Shown: positions 37,134 to 45,543, numbered from the stretch's first letter. The stretch: DNA of 64,000 nucleotides from Virgisporangium aliadipatigenens (GCF_016863615.1 NZ_BOPF01000005.1:62001-126000), one strand, 5' to 3'. Made by a program: numbers and translations. The notes: a model not told the origin generated them from the letters alone.

Positions 37134-37160
37134 GCCCGGGGGGAGTGCGGTCTGTGCGGG

Positions 37161-37586
37161 CTACTTGCTGACGCCGTCCTCGACGCCGATCTTCTGGGTC
37201 AGCCGGATGACGGCCGTCAGCAGCGGCGGAACGTCCTCGGCGAGGTCCGACGTGAACACTCGCTTCACCCGACCGTCGGAGTAGGTCACGCGCAGCGTGT
37301 ACGTGAAGAAGTCGCAGCACGGGTTCTCCGGCCCGTAGATCGGCTTCAGCGCCAGGAACTCGGGCGTGGCGACGGCGTTCAGCAGGCGAACCGCCTCCGG
37401 GCTGGTGTCTGCGTCGGTGACGTGCCACTTCACCGGGATGCCGATGATGCCGCCCTGACGGAGCAGGTCCACCCGGGTGGCGACCGGCGCCTGCGTCTCG
37501 GCGGTCGCGGCCGTGGCGGGCGTGGCGAGGGCGGTCGCGGCGATGCCCAGCACCAGGGCCAGCGCGACGAACATGCGGCGGAACAT
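37161..37586 (-). CDS. Secreted small protein, emfourin-like
   Basis: 141 residues; ATG 37586 preceded by AAGGGGAATCC. Signal peptide to about residue 27 (VALALVLGIAATALATPATA). The mature part, VDLLRQGGIIGIPVKWHVTDADTSPEAVRLLNAV...FFTYTLRVTYSDGRVKRVF...VPPLLTAVIRLTQ, follows the strand-helix order of emfourin/protealysin-inhibitor-like proteins; I judge this match suggestive only. A vicinal Cys pair (NPCCDFF) is unusual for an exported protein and may form a disulfide or bind metal. No protease gene is adjacent. Confidence 0.6.
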   Translation of the reverse strand: MFRRMFVALALVLGIAATALATPATAATAETQAPVATRVDLLRQGGIIGIPVKWHVTDADTSPEAVRLLNAVATPEFLALKPIYGPENPCCDFFTYTLRVTYSDGRVKRVFTSDLAEDVPPLLTAVIRLTQKIGVEDGVSK

Positions 37587-37700
37587 GGATTCCCCTTCCA
37601 TCTCGTGATGTCGCCGTCGAGCATCGCCGTGATCACGTTGCGTGCGAATCCGTAGTTCTACGTAGCGCGCCTGGGCGTTCCGGTGCGGCGGGTTGACCCG

Positions 37701-37706
37701 TAGAGT
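37701..37706 (+). promoter_or_regulatory. Leaderless -10 (TAGAGT) of DUF1707 gene
   Basis: TAGAGT, seven bases, GTG 37714. Confidence 0.5.
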
Positions 37707-37713
37707 CGGGGGC

Positions 37714-38301
37714 GTGAGTGGTGACGTCGTTCCGGACCGGCGTGTCCTGCGCATGTCGCACGCCGACCGCGAGCTCGTGGTGGCCCGGCTCAACAACGCG
37801 CTGAGCGAGGGCCGGCTGGAGCTGGCGGAGTTCGAGGAGCGGCTCGACGGGCTGATGAAGGCGCGCACCTACGGCGAGGCCGAGGCGCTCCTGGCCGACC
37901 TGCCCGACACGTCGATGCCCACGCTCGCCGTGCGCGACACGATCGAGCTGCGCAGCCACGCGGGCAACATCAAGCGCGACGGGCGCTGGGCCGTGCCGCG
38001 CCGCATCGAGGTCCGCAGCGTCGCCGGCAGCGTCAAGCTCGACATGCGCACCGCGATCTTCACGCACCAGTTCGTCGAGATCGACCTCGCCGCCCAGGCG
38101 GGCACGGTGGTCGTGGTGCTGCCCCCGGGGGCCACGGCCGACATCGACGCCGTCGGCGCCTCGGCCGGCACGGCGAAGTCCACGGTGCCGCCCACGCCGG
38201 AGCCGGGCGGCTATGCGCCGCACCTCGTGTTCACGGGCAGCGTGGCCGCCGGCACGTTGGTCGTCCGCTACGAGCGACGGTTCTGGCGCTGGACCTGGTA
38301 G
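37714..38301 (+). CDS. DUF1707 (SHOCT-like) domain protein
   Basis: 195 residues from GTG 37714. Residues 8-65 are a DUF1707 module: RMSHADRELVVARLNNALSEGRLELAEFEERLDGLMKARTYGEAEALLADLP. This short helical domain occurs N-terminally in many actinobacterial proteins, often with membrane or LiaF-like C-terminal domains. The rest (RRIEVRSVAGSVKLDMRTA...VVVVLPPGATADIDAVGASAG) resembles the beta-rich LiaF/DUF2154 repeat that follows in such proteins. No membrane segment. Function unknown; perhaps envelope-stress related. Confidence 0.82.
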   Translation: MSGDVVPDRRVLRMSHADRELVVARLNNALSEGRLELAEFEERLDGLMKARTYGEAEALLADLPDTSMPTLAVRDTIELRSHAGNIKRDGRWAVPRRIEVRSVAGSVKLDMRTAIFTHQFVEIDLAAQAGTVVVVLPPGATADIDAVGASAGTAKSTVPPTPEPGGYAPHLVFTGSVAAGTLVVRYERRFWRWTW

Positions 38302-38307
38302 TGCCGC

Positions 38308-38916
38308 GTGGGAGTGGTGCGGGCGCGGACGCTGACCGAGGCGTACATGTACCTGGAGCTCGTCGTCGAGGGCGAGCGGCCGATCGACCACGCCCGACTG
38401 GTGCGACTGTCCACACGCGACGGTGAACGCGTCGTCCGCGTCGACGGGCCGCACGGCGGCCGGCACTACCAGTTCACGATCGTGGTGGCGGCGCCCCCGC
38501 CCGGTGAGCAGATCCGCGGGATCGGGTACGTCGGGCACGACTCCGAGCCGTCCACGCTCATCGATCCGGGCGGCTGGCGGATGATCGAACTCTGGTCCGG
38601 CCCGCCCGCCGAGGCGGCGCTGCGCGCGTCGACCGCACCGCCGCCGCCGATCGACGGGGCCTCGGTGATCGCCTCGGACGACCCCGACCGGTACACCCGC
38701 ACGGGCGACGGCCTGCTGACGGCGCTGGCGGCGCTCGGCGAGATCGCGAAGTTCATCCCGGCGGGGGAGTCCGCGGTGCCGGCCGCCGCGTTCTTCACGC
38801 CTTCCGGGCGGGAACTGCTGCGCCGGGAGCCGGAGGCGTTCCGCAGCGCCCGGATCGAGCACGAACGGGTCCGCTACCGCGCCCTGCTCGACCAGCTGGT
38901 CGCCCGCCACGCCTAG
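38308..38916 (+). CDS. Hypothetical protein
   Basis: 202 residues, starting six bases after the DUF1707 gene, so very likely in one transcript. It appears to have an N-terminal beta-rich half (YLELVVEGERPIDHARLVRLSTRDGERVVRVDGPHGG, FTIVVAAPPPGEQIRGIGYVG) with conserved W residues, a loop, and a helical C-terminus rich in Arg/Glu. I recognise no family and no catalytic motif. The start GTG 38308 has GGTAG nearby but no strong ribosome site. Confidence 0.65.
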   Translation: MGVVRARTLTEAYMYLELVVEGERPIDHARLVRLSTRDGERVVRVDGPHGGRHYQFTIVVAAPPPGEQIRGIGYVGHDSEPSTLIDPGGWRMIELWSGPPAEAALRASTAPPPPIDGASVIASDDPDRYTRTGDGLLTALAALGEIAKFIPAGESAVPAAAFFTPSGRELLRREPEAFRSARIEHERVRYRALLDQLVARHA

Positions 38917-39052
38917 GCCCGATCGTCGGCCGAATCGTGATCTGCGCATAAGTAGCTCGATCGACTGATATCTCTTACGCTGAATCACTCCGGTGCGTGA
39001 GCGGACCCCTACCCTCCGGTGGTGCCGCCCGCCGCGCGAAGGGTGGTGGAAA

Positions 39053-40606
39053 ATGGCCAAACCAGGGATCTTCGCGATTCGCGACGTCGCGTCACTGGTG
39101 ACGGAGACACGCGAGTCCGGCCACGAGCTCAAGCGGGCCGTCGGCGCGACCCACCTGACGGCGATGGGTGTCGGCGCCATCATCGGCACCGGAATCTTCG
39201 TGGTGATCGGCGAGGGGGCCGCGCTGGCCGGCCCGGCCGTGATCCTGTCGTTCGTCCTCGCGGCGGTCGCCTGCACCTTCTCGGCGCTCTCCTACGCGGA
39301 ACTGTCGGCCGCGATCCCGGTCTCCGGCAGCGCCTACACGTACGCCTACGCCACCCTGGGCGAGATCGTCGCCTGGATCATCGGCTGGGACCTGATCCTC
39401 GAGTACGGCGTGTCGGTGGCCGCCATCGCGGTCGGCTGGGGCGGCAACCTGAACGTCTTCCTCGACGCCGCGTTCGGGATCTCGCTGCCCGAGGCCATCT
39501 CCGCCCCACCGGAGAAGGGCGGTGTGGTCAACCTGCCGGCCGTCTTCATCGTGCTGGCCATCACGGCACTGCTGGTGCGCGGCGTGCGCGAGAGCGCGCG
39601 GGCCAACCTCGTCATGGTCGGCGTGAAGCTGGTCGCCCTGCTGTTCTTCATCGTGATCGCGTTCTCGAACTTCAGCACGGGCAACTTCACGCCGTTCACC
39701 CCGGAGGGCAGCGGCAGCGTCACCACGGCCGCCGCGATCATCTTCTTCGCCTACATCGGGTTCGACGCCGTCTCCACCGGCAGCGAGGAGGCTCGCAACC
39801 CGGCCAAGGACCTGCCGTTGGCGATCATCGGCTCGCTGGTCATCTGCACCGTCTTCTACGTGCTGACCGCCGTCGGGGCGTTCGGGATCGCCAGCCGGGA
39901 GCAGTTGCAGGACAGCGAGGCCCCGCTGGCCACCGCCCTGAACGACGGCGCCGGCATCTCGTGGGCCGCCTGGGTGCTCGCCCTCGGCGCGCTCGTGGCG
40001 ATCACCAGCGTGGTGCTCGTGATCCTGTACGGGCAGACCCGCATCTTCTTCGCGATGTGCCGCGACGGCCTCATGCCCGCCCGCCTCGCGACCGTGAACC
40101 CGCGCTTCGGCACGCCCGCCCGGCTCACCATCGGGCTCGGCGTGGTCATCTCGATCCTGGCCGCGCTGGTGCCGCTCAACGAGATCGTGCAGCTGGTCAA
40201 CATCGGCACGCTCTTCGCGTTCATCCTGGTGAACGTCGGGGTGATCGTGCTGCGCCGGACCCGTCCGGAGATGCCGCGGCCGTACAAGGTGCCGCTGTCA
40301 CCGGTGTTCCCGCTGCTGGGCATCGCGTTCGCGGTGTGGCTGATGAAGGACCTGCCGCTGGGCACGTGGATCCGGTTCGTGGCGTGGCTGGCGCTCGGCA
40401 TGATCATCTATGCGGCGTACGGCTACCGGAACTCCCGCCTGCGGCGCGGCGAGGCCCCGCCCGCCGACCTCTCCCTGGCGGCCGGCGACGCACCCGCCAC
40501 CGGCGACGCACCCGCCGGCGGGGCCGCCCCGACCGCGGCGGACGCCGGCACGGCACCCCCGCCGGAACGGCGGCCGGACGGGCAGACCCCGGAGCGTGCG
40601 CCGTGA
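39053..40606 (+). CDS. APC-superfamily amino-acid permease
   Basis: 517 residues, ATG 39053 with AAGGGTGGTGG upstream. About twelve membrane helices. Helix 1 has the substrate-binding break GVGAIIGTGIFV; IPVSGSAYTYAYATLGEIVAWIIGWDLILEYGVS is the conserved helix 3-4 region of the cationic amino-acid transporter (YfnA/CAT) subgroup, and FFAYIGFDAVSTGSEEARNP marks helix 6. It probably imports basic or neutral amino acids with protons. The C-terminal tail is an Ala/Pro-rich cytoplasmic segment with a duplicated GDAPA unit. It is coupled by GTGA to a UspA protein, a recurring pairing for regulated permeases. Confidence 0.92.
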   Translation: MAKPGIFAIRDVASLVTETRESGHELKRAVGATHLTAMGVGAIIGTGIFVVIGEGAALAGPAVILSFVLAAVACTFSALSYAELSAAIPVSGSAYTYAYATLGEIVAWIIGWDLILEYGVSVAAIAVGWGGNLNVFLDAAFGISLPEAISAPPEKGGVVNLPAVFIVLAITALLVRGVRESARANLVMVGVKLVALLFFIVIAFSNFSTGNFTPFTPEGSGSVTTAAAIIFFAYIGFDAVSTGSEEARNPAKDLPLAIIGSLVICTVFYVLTAVGAFGIASREQLQDSEAPLATALNDGAGISWAAWVLALGALVAITSVVLVILYGQTRIFFAMCRDGLMPARLATVNPRFGTPARLTIGLGVVISILAALVPLNEIVQLVNIGTLFAFILVNVGVIVLRRTRPEMPRPYKVPLSPVFPLLGIAFAVWLMKDLPLGTWIRFVAWLALGMIIYAAYGYRNSRLRRGEAPPADLSLAAGDAPATGDAPAGGAAPTAADAGTAPPPERRPDGQTPERAP

Positions 40607-41496
40607 CCGCTGGGGGCCGCCCCGTGATCGTCGGCTTCGACGCCGGTCCCTCCGGGGCGGACGCGCTCGCGCTCGGCCGGCGGCTCCGGGCGGTCCTCGG
40701 CTGCCGGCTCGTCGTCGCCGTGGTGCGCCCCGCGGCGGCGGCCATCAGCCCGGCGCGCGTCGACGCCGAGTGGGTCGCCGACCGGCACCGCGTGGCGACC
40801 CAGATGCTCGACGGCGCCCGTCGCCTGCTGAACGGCGTCGACCCCGACCTGCCCGTCGACTACCGCGTCGTGGCCTCCTCCTCGGCGGCGCACGGGCTGC
40901 ACGACCTCGCCGACGAGGTGGGCGCGGCGGCCATCGTGGTGGGCTCGCGCACCGAGGCGCCGCACGCCAGACTCTTCGCGGGCAGCACCGCGGAACGCCT
41001 CCTCGCCGGCAGTTCCTGTCCGGTGGCGGTGGCCCCGTCGGGGCTGCGCGGGTGGCCCTCCGGCGGCGTCACGCGGATCGGCGTGGCCTACATCGACACG
41101 GCGGAGGCGCGGGCGGCGCTGGAGTTCGCGGCGGGGGTGGCCGCCCGGGTGCGGGCGCACCTGCACCTGTACACGGTCGTCGCGGACCAGGCCGAGGTGT
41201 GGCCGGCCGGCGTGGGCCGGGACGCCGAACGCGCCTTCCTCAACACCGCCCGCGACGAGTACCAGCGGGCGTTGGACTCGGCCGTCGCCGGCCTCCCCGA
41301 GGGGGTGCACGCCACCACGCACCTGCGCACGGGGCATGCCGTCGACGTCCTCTCCGACCTGGGGCCGGACGAGATCGACATCCTGTGCTGCGGCTCCCGC
41401 GGCTACGGCCCGGTGCGCCGCGTCATGCTCGGCGGCGTCTCCTCCCGCCTGGTCCGCCGCGCGAGAACCCCACTGATCGTGGTCCCCCGGGCATAG
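40603..41496 (+). CDS. Double-domain universal stress protein (UspA)
   Basis: 297 residues, two UspA domains. Both have the ATP-binding G-2x-G-9x-G(S/T) signature: VVGSRTEAPHARLFAGSTAERLL in domain 1 (near 115-137) and CCGSRGYGPVRRVMLGGVSSRLV in domain 2 (near 265-287). Nucleotide-binding Usp proteins next to a transporter often tune its activity; here the start overlaps the APC permease stop, so equal expression is expected. It abuts the convergent sugar-binding lipoprotein gene with no gap. Confidence 0.92.
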   Translation: MTAGGRPVIVGFDAGPSGADALALGRRLRAVLGCRLVVAVVRPAAAAISPARVDAEWVADRHRVATQMLDGARRLLNGVDPDLPVDYRVVASSSAAHGLHDLADEVGAAAIVVGSRTEAPHARLFAGSTAERLLAGSSCPVAVAPSGLRGWPSGGVTRIGVAYIDTAEARAALEFAAGVAARVRAHLHLYTVVADQAEVWPAGVGRDAERAFLNTARDEYQRALDSAVAGLPEGVHATTHLRTGHAVDVLSDLGPDEIDILCCGSRGYGPVRRVMLGGVSSRLVRRARTPLIVVPRA

Positions 41497-42705
41497 CTAC
41501 GAACACGCGTCGCGCAGCCAGTCCGCGGGCGGGACCGAACGCCGCACCTCCTCCACCCGACCGAGGATCCCGTCGAGCGCCTCCGCCCGCGGATCCGCGA
41601 GAAACTCCAGCACCGCCGTGGCGAACGCCGTCCCGACGGCCTGCGGCATGAAGTCCGAGCCGTCGAGGCAGCGGGAGCTGCCGGCCAACCGGTTCGCGAC
41701 CAGGAGACCGATGTCGTCGCCCCGGTAGGCGGCCGCGCGGTCCAGATCCGTTCGGGGGGAGAAGAAGCCGCCGCCGGCCCGCCCGGTCCACTCCTGCTGC
41801 CCCTGCCGGGACGCCAGGAACGCCAGCAGCCGCCGCGCCGCCGGCCGGTCGTGGAAGAGGCCGGCGACATCCACGGAGACGGCGGAGTTGTCGCCCGGGA
41901 ACGGATGCACGCCCCACCCCTGCGGCCGCAGGAACGACGCCTGGTGCTCCATCGCGCAGGGCGTCGGTGGGTGCTCGTTCCAGGCGGTGAGCAGCATCGT
42001 GCGGGACTGCGTGAGCATGCCGGAGGTCTCCAGCAGCCGGTGCCAGGCGAGCCAGGCGCCGCGCACCTCGGCGGAGGTCCACGCCAGGTCGCCGCGCGCC
42101 CAGCGTTCGTAGGCGTCGGCGCCGTACAGGTGCAGCAGGATGTCCTCGATCCAGTCGGTGCCGGGCCATCCCGACTCGGCGCCGCTCTTCACGCCGATGC
42201 ACCACGGGACGACGCCGCCCCTGGCGCGGACCTGCTGACCGCGTTCGACCAGATCGGCGAAGGAGGTGAACGGCGCCGCGGCGGCGGTCCCGACCGTGCG
42301 GTCGTACCAGACCAGGCTCTTGAGGTCCGTCTTGACGACGACCCCGTACGGCCGCGCCGGGTCGTCGAGCGCCAGATACTGCCTCTCCTGAACGCCCGGA
42401 TCGCGCGGCAGCCGCGCCAACCGGCCGGCGCGGGCGTAGCGGGCCAGCTCGGCCGGGCTGGACAGAACGGCCACGTCGGGCGCGCTGCCGGCGAGGTCGG
42501 ACAGCCGCAGGATGGCGTTGACGGTGCGCACCCCGCGATAGCGCACCTCGATCCCGGTGTCGCGGGTGAACCGGTCCAGGGTGGCCAGGAACGCCTTTCC
42601 CTCCTTGCCGCCCGGGTCCCACGGCCCCAGCACCGTGACGGTCTCCTCGGCGGCCACCCCGCAGGAGGTCACCAGCAGAAGAACGACCAGCAGCATCCGT
42701 CTCAT
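41497..42705 (-). CDS. Extracellular solute-binding lipoprotein (family 1, sugar type)
   Basis: 402 residues. Signal with lipobox VTSC (C15). The mature chain follows the maltose-type binding family: VTVLGPWDPGGKEGKAFLATLDRFTRDTGIEVRYRGV, DVAVLSSPAELARYARAGRLARLP, and SVDVAGLFHDRPAARRLLAFLASRQGQQEW near the C-terminus. Cys residues in VVPWCIGVKSG, TPCAM and SSRCLDGSD may form disulfides. No ABC permease is adjacent; instead the start overlaps (ATGA) a membrane protein with a periplasmic helical domain, so the pair may work as a ligand sensor rather than as an importer. Confidence 0.85.
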   Translation of the reverse strand: MRRMLLVVLLLVTSCGVAAEETVTVLGPWDPGGKEGKAFLATLDRFTRDTGIEVRYRGVRTVNAILRLSDLAGSAPDVAVLSSPAELARYARAGRLARLPRDPGVQERQYLALDDPARPYGVVVKTDLKSLVWYDRTVGTAAAAPFTSFADLVERGQQVRARGGVVPWCIGVKSGAESGWPGTDWIEDILLHLYGADAYERWARGDLAWTSAEVRGAWLAWHRLLETSGMLTQSRTMLLTAWNEHPPTPCAMEHQASFLRPQGWGVHPFPGDNSAVSVDVAGLFHDRPAARRLLAFLASRQGQQEWTGRAGGGFFSPRTDLDRAAAYRGDDIGLLVANRLAGSSRCLDGSDFMPQAVGTAFATAVLEFLADPRAEALDGILGRVEEVRRSVPPADWLRDACS

Positions 42706-43664
42706 GCGCCACCCCCGTACTCGTCGATCCGCCGCTGCACCCCGACCGCGATCAGCGCGACCAGGACGACGGCCAGCCCGACCAGCAGGTACGGCAGCGA
42801 GTGCCCGTCGGCGGCCCGTGCGGCGTCGGCCACGAGCGCGGCGCTCGGCGGTGGCGGCGGTGTGTTCCCGGGGCCCACGAGTGGGGTGAGCCCCCGGGTG
42901 GCCCGCCGGAAGTCGTCCGCGGCGCCCCACCACGGCTGCGCGATCCCCACCGCCATGACCGCCAGGCCCACGGTCGCCGCCGCGAGCGGAACGTTGAGCC
43001 GCCGCCGGAACCGGGACGCCAGATACCGCTGCGTCAGCACCAGCAGCGCCAGGCACACCAGCACCGGCACGATCCACAGCAGCGCGGTCGCCGGCTGCCG
43101 CCACCCGGAGGTCCGCTGCGCCCGCAGATCGGCCCGCACCGCGCCCCGGAACTCCGCCAGTTCGACCAGCACCGAGCCGTCCAGCAGGTCGTGCGCGTAG
43201 CGCAGGTGCGCCTCGGCGAGCAGCGGCTGGCCGCGTCCGATCGCCACGCCGGCCTGTTCGAGCAGCGCCAGGTACCGGATCAGCAGCCCCTGCACCACCT
43301 GCAGCAGCTGCCGGTCGGCGTCGTCGGAGGCCGGCCGCTGCGCCAGAACGCCCAACCGCTGCACCGCGTCCGCGACGACCGCGTGGTGCTCGCCGCCGGC
43401 CAGCACGCCCGGGCACGCGCCGCAGTCGGTGAACCGCCCGTCGAGGTCGCGCAGCTGCGTCCACACGGCCGAGACGGCGCCGGTGGTCGGGACGACGTCC
43501 TCGTCGACGGCGCGGGCGGTCGACTGCGCGCCGAGGAACGTGGTCAGTCCGCCGGCCAGCGCCACCACGACCAGGACGACGAGCGCGGTGCGCAGCCGGC
43601 GCAGCGCGTGCGGGGTGGAGTCGGCGGCGGTCAGCCGATGAGTGACCGTGACCGATGGATGCAC
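42702..43664 (-). CDS. Membrane protein with extracytoplasmic helical domain
   Basis: 320 residues. TM1 (about 27-47), an exported helical domain of about 140 residues with a C..C pair (DCGACPG), TM2 (about 197-215, LLWIVPVLVCLALLVL), TM3 (about 228-245) and TM4 (about 292-312). The exported domain resembles four-helix bundle ligand-binding domains of chemoreceptors, but no signalling output domain follows. Coupled by ATGA to the downstream sugar-type binding lipoprotein, so a two-part sensor is suggested. Leaderless from TACGCT. Confidence 0.7.
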   Translation of the reverse strand: MHPSVTVTHRLTAADSTPHALRRLRTALVVLVVVALAGGLTTFLGAQSTARAVDEDVVPTTGAVSAVWTQLRDLDGRFTDCGACPGVLAGGEHHAVVADAVQRLGVLAQRPASDDADRQLLQVVQGLLIRYLALLEQAGVAIGRGQPLLAEAHLRYAHDLLDGSVLVELAEFRGAVRADLRAQRTSGWRQPATALLWIVPVLVCLALLVLTQRYLASRFRRRLNVPLAAATVGLAVMAVGIAQPWWGAADDFRRATRGLTPLVGPGNTPPPPPSAALVADAARAADGHSLPYLLVGLAVVLVALIAVGVQRRIDEYGGGA

Positions 43665-43671
43665 GGTGGGT

Positions 43672-43677
43672 AGCGTA
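43672..43677 (-). promoter_or_regulatory. Leaderless -10 (TACGCT) of the membrane-protein/lipoprotein operon
   Basis: TACGCT, seven bases, GTG 43664 on the minus strand. Confidence 0.5.
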
Positions 43678-43711
43678 TCGAAATCGGTCGCGGAGGGGTC
43701 CCCGTCTCCGT

Positions 43712-43810
43712 ATGGTGCTTCGCATGCGCACGGCGTTTCTGATCGACCTGGCGGGGCTCATCCCGTCGGGCGGGTCCGCCTGTGCGCGTCGCCTGGATAC
43801 GCGACCCTGA
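43712..43810 (+). CDS. Possible leader peptide upstream of tuf
   Basis: ATG 43712 (or in-frame ATG 43724) opens a 32- or 28-residue frame, ending MRTAFLIDLAGLIPSGGS... and stopping at TGA 43808-43810, the base before the hairpin at 43811. GGAGGGG at 43692-43698 is rather far for a ribosome site. This may be an attenuation-type leader, or chance. Confidence 0.3.
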   Translation: MVLRMRTAFLIDLAGLIPSGGSACARRLDTRP

Positions 43811-43846
43811 CCCTTCTCCCGCTCCAGCAGGACCCAAGGAGAAGGG
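43811..43846 (+). promoter_or_regulatory. Hairpin in the tuf leader
   Basis: CCCTTCTCC (43811-43819) and GGAGAAGGG (43838-43846) form a perfect 9-bp stem with an 18-nt loop, directly after the stop of the small leader frame and 100 bp before tuf. It could be an attenuator, or the terminator of something upstream. Confidence 0.5.
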
Positions 43847-43946
43847 TGGCTCGCACGCGTGGTTCTGGCGCGTGGCCGCCTCCCTCGGCAGCGGCTTGCG
43901 CGTAACACCGGTCCGCCGAACAGGTCCCTCCACTTAGGACAGACCA

Positions 43947-45137
43947 ATGGCAAAGAGTGAGTTCATCCGGAACAAACCCCATCTCAACATCGGCACGATG
44001 GGGCACGTCGACCACGGCAAGACCACGCTGACGGCCGCGATCACCAAGATCCTGGCCGACCGCGACCCGGTCGGGAACACGTTCGTCTCCTTCGACGGGA
44101 TCGACCGCGCGCCGGAGGAGATCCAGCGCGGCATCACCATCAACATCGCCCACGTCGAGTACGAGACGGCCACCCGCCACTACGCGCACGTGGACATGCC
44201 CGGCCACGCCGACTACGTGAAGAACATGATCACCGGCGCGGCGCAGGTCGACGGCGCGATCCTCGTGGTCTCGGCGCTCGACGGCGCGATGCCGCAGACC
44301 CGCGAGCACGTGCTGCTGGCCCGCCGGGTGGGCGTGCCGTACCTGGTCGTCGCGATGAACAAGGCGGACGCCGCGGAGGACCCGGAGCTGCTCGACCTCA
44401 TCGAGCTGGAGGTGCGCGAACTCCTGACCGAGTACGGCTTCCCGGGCGACGAGGTGCCGGTGGTGCGGGTCTCCGCGCTCAAGGCCCTCGCCGGCGAGCC
44501 GCGGTGGGAACAGTCCATTGTGGACCTGCTCGACGCCGTCGACTCGTACGTGCCGGTGCCGCCGCGCATTCTCGACCGGCCGTTCCTCATGCCGATCGAG
44601 AACGTGCTGACGATCACCGGCCGCGGCACCGTGGTCACCGGGGCGGTCGAGCAGGGCCGCCTGCACGTCGGCGACGCGGTCGAGGTGGTCGGGCTCGGGC
44701 CGACGCTGGCCACGGTGGCCACCGGGCTGGAGACGTTCGGCCGCACGCTGCCGACCGCCGAGGCGGGCGACAACGCGGCGATCCTGCTCCGCGGCGTGCG
44801 TCGCGAACAGGTGCAGCGCGGCCAGGTCGTCGCGGTGCCGGGCAGCGTCGCCGGGCACACCCGGTTCCGGGCGCGGCTGTACGCGCTCACGTCGGCCGAG
44901 GGCGGGCGGCACACGCCCTTCTTCGGCAACTACCGGCCGCAGTTCTACTTCCGCACGACCGACGTGCCGGGCGCGGTGGAGCTGAGCGAGGGGGTGTCGA
45001 TGGTCGTTCCGGGGGACACCGTGGACCTGTCGGTGTCGCTGGGCAAGCCGGTGGCCATGCACGCCGGTCTCGGGTTCGCCGTCCGCGAGGGCGGCCGCAC
45101 CGTCGCCGCCGGCACGGTCGCGGAGATTCTCGAATAG
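43947..45137 (+). CDS. tuf: Stand-alone divergent elongation factor Tu
   Basis: 396 residues, ATG 43947 with AGGA upstream. All GTPase motifs are present ([28 protein letters not shown]) and both beta-barrel domains complete, so it is a functional EF-Tu that brings aminoacyl-tRNA to the ribosome. It diverges from housekeeping EF-Tu (e.g. DMPGHAD for DCPGHAD, shorter switch I insert) and is not in an rpsL-rpsG-fusA operon. By alignment with E. coli numbering, position Gln124 is Arg (R127 here, LLARRVG) and Gly275 is Ala (A278, [10 protein letters not shown]). Substitutions at 124 and G275A are established E. coli resistance changes to kirromycin and GE2270A respectively. Tyr160, Gly257, Gly316, Gln329 and Ala375 are unchanged. 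It probably corresponds to tuf3-type isoforms of streptomycetes. Confidence 0.93.
   Translation: MAKSEFIRNKPHLNIGTMGHVDHGKTTLTAAITKILADRDPVGNTFVSFDGIDRAPEEIQRGITINIAHVEYETATRHYAHVDMPGHADYVKNMITGAAQVDGAILVVSALDGAMPQTREHVLLARRVGVPYLVVAMNKADAAEDPELLDLIELEVRELLTEYGFPGDEVPVVRVSALKALAGEPRWEQSIVDLLDAVDSYVPVPPRILDRPFLMPIENVLTITGRGTVVTGAVEQGRLHVGDAVEVVGLGPTLATVATGLETFGRTLPTAEAGDNAAILLRGVRREQVQRGQVVAVPGSVAGHTRFRARLYALTSAEGGRHTPFFGNYRPQFYFRTTDVPGAVELSEGVSMVVPGDTVDLSVSLGKPVAMHAGLGFAVREGGRTVAAGTVAEILE
44513..44525. repeat. GTCCATTGTGGAC, near-copy of recurring palindrome
   Basis: Arms GTCCA/TGGAC with a changed centre, inside tuf; it forces the AT-rich codon ATT. Confidence 0.35.
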
Positions 45138-45138
45138 T

Positions 45139-45144
45139 TAGAGT
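45139..45144 (+). promoter_or_regulatory. Leaderless -10 (TAGAGT) of the cupin gene
   Basis: TAGAGT, six bases, GTG 45151, placed right after the tuf stop. Confidence 0.5.
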
Positions 45145-45150
45145 CGGCCG

Positions 45151-45543
45151 GTGCTCGAGATCTTCGAACTGGCCGACACCGGGGACGCTCGGGGAAGCAG
45201 TTTCGGCCCACCGCCGGACTTCTTCGCCGAGCGTTTCCCGCTGGGCGACCTGCACCTCACGACCGTGCTCCCCGGCGCCGTCCGGGGCAACCATTTCCAT
45301 CTGGAACGCCATGAGCTCCTCACGGTCCTGTCGACCGGCCCCTGGTCGCTGCACTGGGACGAGGGCGAGGGCACGGCGGTGCACACGCGTGCGTTCGGCC
45401 CCGGGGCGGTGCTGATCCGGGTGCCGCTGCGCGCCTCGCACGCGGTGCGCAACGACGGCACGACGCCGTTGCAGGTGATCGGGATGACCGACGGCCCGTT
45501 CGATCCCGCGCGCCCGGACGCCTATCCGCGGGACGTCGTCTGA
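45151..45543 (+). CDS. Cupin protein, WxcM/FdtA-like
   Basis: 130 residues of a single cupin barrel: ARGSSFGPPPDFF, VRGNHFHLERHELLTVLSTGPWSLHW with the H.H..H metal/substrate set, and VLIRVPLRASHAVRNDG. The pattern resembles WxcM-like and FdtA-type sugar-nucleotide ketoisomerases and related stand-alone cupins, but no dTDP-sugar genes are near, so function is open. The 3' end overlaps the convergent carboxypeptidase gene by 22 bp. Confidence 0.75.
   Translation: MLEIFELADTGDARGSSFGPPPDFFAERFPLGDLHLTTVLPGAVRGNHFHLERHELLTVLSTGPWSLHWDEGEGTAVHTRAFGPGAVLIRVPLRASHAVRNDGTTPLQVIGMTDGPFDPARPDAYPRDVV

Noticed and set aside
40470-40606. Tandem GDAPA repeat in the APC permease tail as a functional repeat
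   Set aside because: Only two imperfect units in an Ala/Pro-rich disordered tail; best read as low complexity.
43947-45137. Part of an elfamycin biosynthetic gene cluster
   Set aside because: Neighbours are a cupin, a carboxypeptidase and a binding protein; no PKS/NRPS or tailoring genes are in the window.
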